Shown piece by piece: positions 4,139 through 5,210 of a DNA stretch of 5,210 nt. The DNA lies in NCBI GenBank assembly GCA_007131555.1, contig SLQH01000209.1, positions 1-5,210 of the forward strand, given 5' to 3'. The notes under the pieces were generated by a model. The model made no database searches. It was given only the letters and a program-made list of their open reading frames with translations, and was not told where the DNA came from. Numbering within the stretch: the first letter of the stretch is position 1; each line of letters begins with the position of its first letter. The position numbers were made by a program, and so were the translations under genes. This DNA is from Planctomycetota bacterium. Its GTDB lineage: Bacteria; Planctomycetota; UBA11346.

Positions 4139-5210
4139 ATGTACGGGATATTGATTTACCGTGGCTCCAAACAGCCCATCAGCGGCGAGATGGTCCTCGG
4201 TCGCTCCAAGGAATGCGACCTCCAGGTTGAAGACAAGCTGGCCAGTCGCCGCCATGTACGCATCTCCATTGATGACCAGGGACGGGCCTGGGTCGAGGAC
4301 CTAGCCTCGGCCAACGGCACCCGGATCAACGGCAAACCCCTCACTGCGGCGTGGCAGCTGAGTCAGGGCGACCGCATCTCCATCGGCCAGAACCATCTGG
4401 TCTTCCAGCAAGCCGAGGAGGCGCCGGCTCCCCAGCCCCAGCGCAGTTCACAACGCCCAGTCCATCATCGCCCTGAGGCCCTGATCGGCAAACTGATCGC
4501 CGGGTATCGTATCCAGTCGATCATCGGCCAGGGTGCCATGGGAACGGTCTACATCGCCAAACAGCTGAATCTGGATCGCATGGTGGCCTTCAAGGTCTTC
4601 CGCGGTGACGTCCTCGAATCCGACAGTTCCTTCGCCAACCGTTTCCTGGAAGAGGCCCGTCTCGCCGGATCCATCAACCATCAGGGAGTGGCCAGCATCC
4701 ACGAATGCAGTCAGGACGACGGTCTGCTGTGGTACAGCATGGAACTGGTTGAAGGTGAGACCCTGGCCAGCCTGATCAAGCGTGACCAGGGCCTCGACCC
4801 CGCCCTGGCCCTGCTGATCCTGCAACGGGTCACCCTGGCCTTGCAGGCCTGTCATGAGCAACACATCGTCCATGGCGACCTCAAACCGGTCAACATCATG
4901 GTCACCAAGGATGGCGCCGTCAAACTCCTCGACATGGGTCTGGCCCGGATCCTGCAAGAGGGGCGCCAGAGCACCGAGAAGACCATGGTGGTCGGCACCC
5001 CCGCCTACATGAGTCCGGAACTGGCCCGCAACGAAGACACCGATGAGCGTTCCGACATCTATAGTCTGGGCTGCACCCTGGTCCACATGATCCTGGGTCA
5101 TCCACCGTACACCGGTGGCGATGCCCTGAGCATCATCGCTGGGCACCTCAACAAACCGATCCCCAGTCTGAGCAGCGAGAAACCCGGTCTGCCCGACCAG
5201 GTCGATGAAC
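4139..5210 (+). CDS. FHA-domain serine/threonine protein kinase with HGD/DMG active site (5' part, cut by window end)
   Basis: The frame is open from ATG 4139 to the window edge, giving the first 357 residues. An N-terminal FHA domain (about 1-92), a phospho-threonine reader, shows GRS (21-23), SRRH (37-40) and NGT (59-61). A Pro/Gln/His-rich linker (about 93-115) leads to a Hanks-type kinase domain. That domain has glycine loop GQGAMG (130-135), FK lysine (152), helix-C Glu172, HGDLKPVN (245-252; Asp247, Asn252), DMG (265-267), GTPAYMSPE (286-294) and DIYSLG (306-311). HRD is changed to HGD and DFG to DMG; the catalytic Asp, Lys and Asn are retained, so activity is plausible, without the usual Arg-phosphosite regulation. 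The start is the first in-frame Met; AAGGA lies 11 nt upstream, rather far. No good promoter is visible. The C-terminal part is not in the window. Confidence 0.93.
   Translation, partial: MYGILIYRGSKQPISGEMVLGRSKECDLQVEDKLASRRHVRISIDDQGRAWVEDLASANGTRINGKPLTAAWQLSQGDRISIGQNHLVFQQAEEAPAPQPQRSSQRPVHHRPEALIGKLIAGYRIQSIIGQGAMGTVYIAKQLNLDRMVAFKVFRGDVLESDSSFANRFLEEARLAGSINHQGVASIHECSQDDGLLWYSMELVEGETLASLIKRDQGLDPALALLILQRVTLALQACHEQHIVHGDLKPVNIMVTKDGAVKLLDMGLARILQEGRQSTEKTMVVGTPAYMSPELARNEDTDERSDIYSLGCTLVHMILGHPPYTGGDALSIIAGHLNKPIPSLSSEKPGLPDQVDE

Noticed and set aside
4448..5146. 232-residue open frame on the minus strand
   Set aside because: It is antisense to the FHA-kinase, whose motifs are continuous on the plus strand, and its Gly/Asp/Gln-rich composition matches an antisense shadow.

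Overview
The window looks like chromosomal DNA of a GC-rich bacterium, most likely of the PVC group (Planctomycetota, Lentisphaerota or Verrucomicrobiota). The main clue is the serine/threonine kinase on the left. It has DWG in place of DFG and a helical tail after the kinase domain, a combination I associate with kinases of those phyla. The phylum call is inference; the four protein identifications are solid.

Layout from left to right. Positions 1-105 hold an incomplete, diverged copy of a palindromic repeat. Positions 139-1395 (minus) encode a cytoplasmic Ser/Thr kinase with a plausible promoter just upstream. Positions 1396-1879 are non-coding and hold that promoter, a cluster of small hairpins, a full 167-bp copy of the repeat and a likely tsf terminator. 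Positions 1880-3569 (minus) are the rpsB-tsf operon (ribosomal protein S2, then elongation factor Ts; 46-bp gap). Positions 3570-4138 are non-coding and hold the rpsB leader and promoter, a perfect 15-bp dyad and a second full copy of the repeat. From 4139 to the right edge (plus) runs the 5' part of an FHA-domain Ser/Thr kinase with an unusual active site; it is cut off by the window end.

rpsB and tsf form the usual translation operon and have no obvious link to the kinases. The two kinases point outward from it and differ in architecture. One has an N-terminal Thr-Gln motif and the other an FHA phospho-threonine reader, so a functional connection is possible but untested.

The most unusual structure is the repeat family. 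There are three members, all in the same orientation, one in each intergenic region. Two nearly identical copies bracket the essential rpsB-tsf operon exactly. The copies have TA-bounded terminal inverted repeats and a central hairpin in which one base pair has changed on both arms in the diverged copy. I regard this as a MITE-like, non-autonomous element family. I found no CRISPR array, tRNA, rRNA or complete transposase gene.
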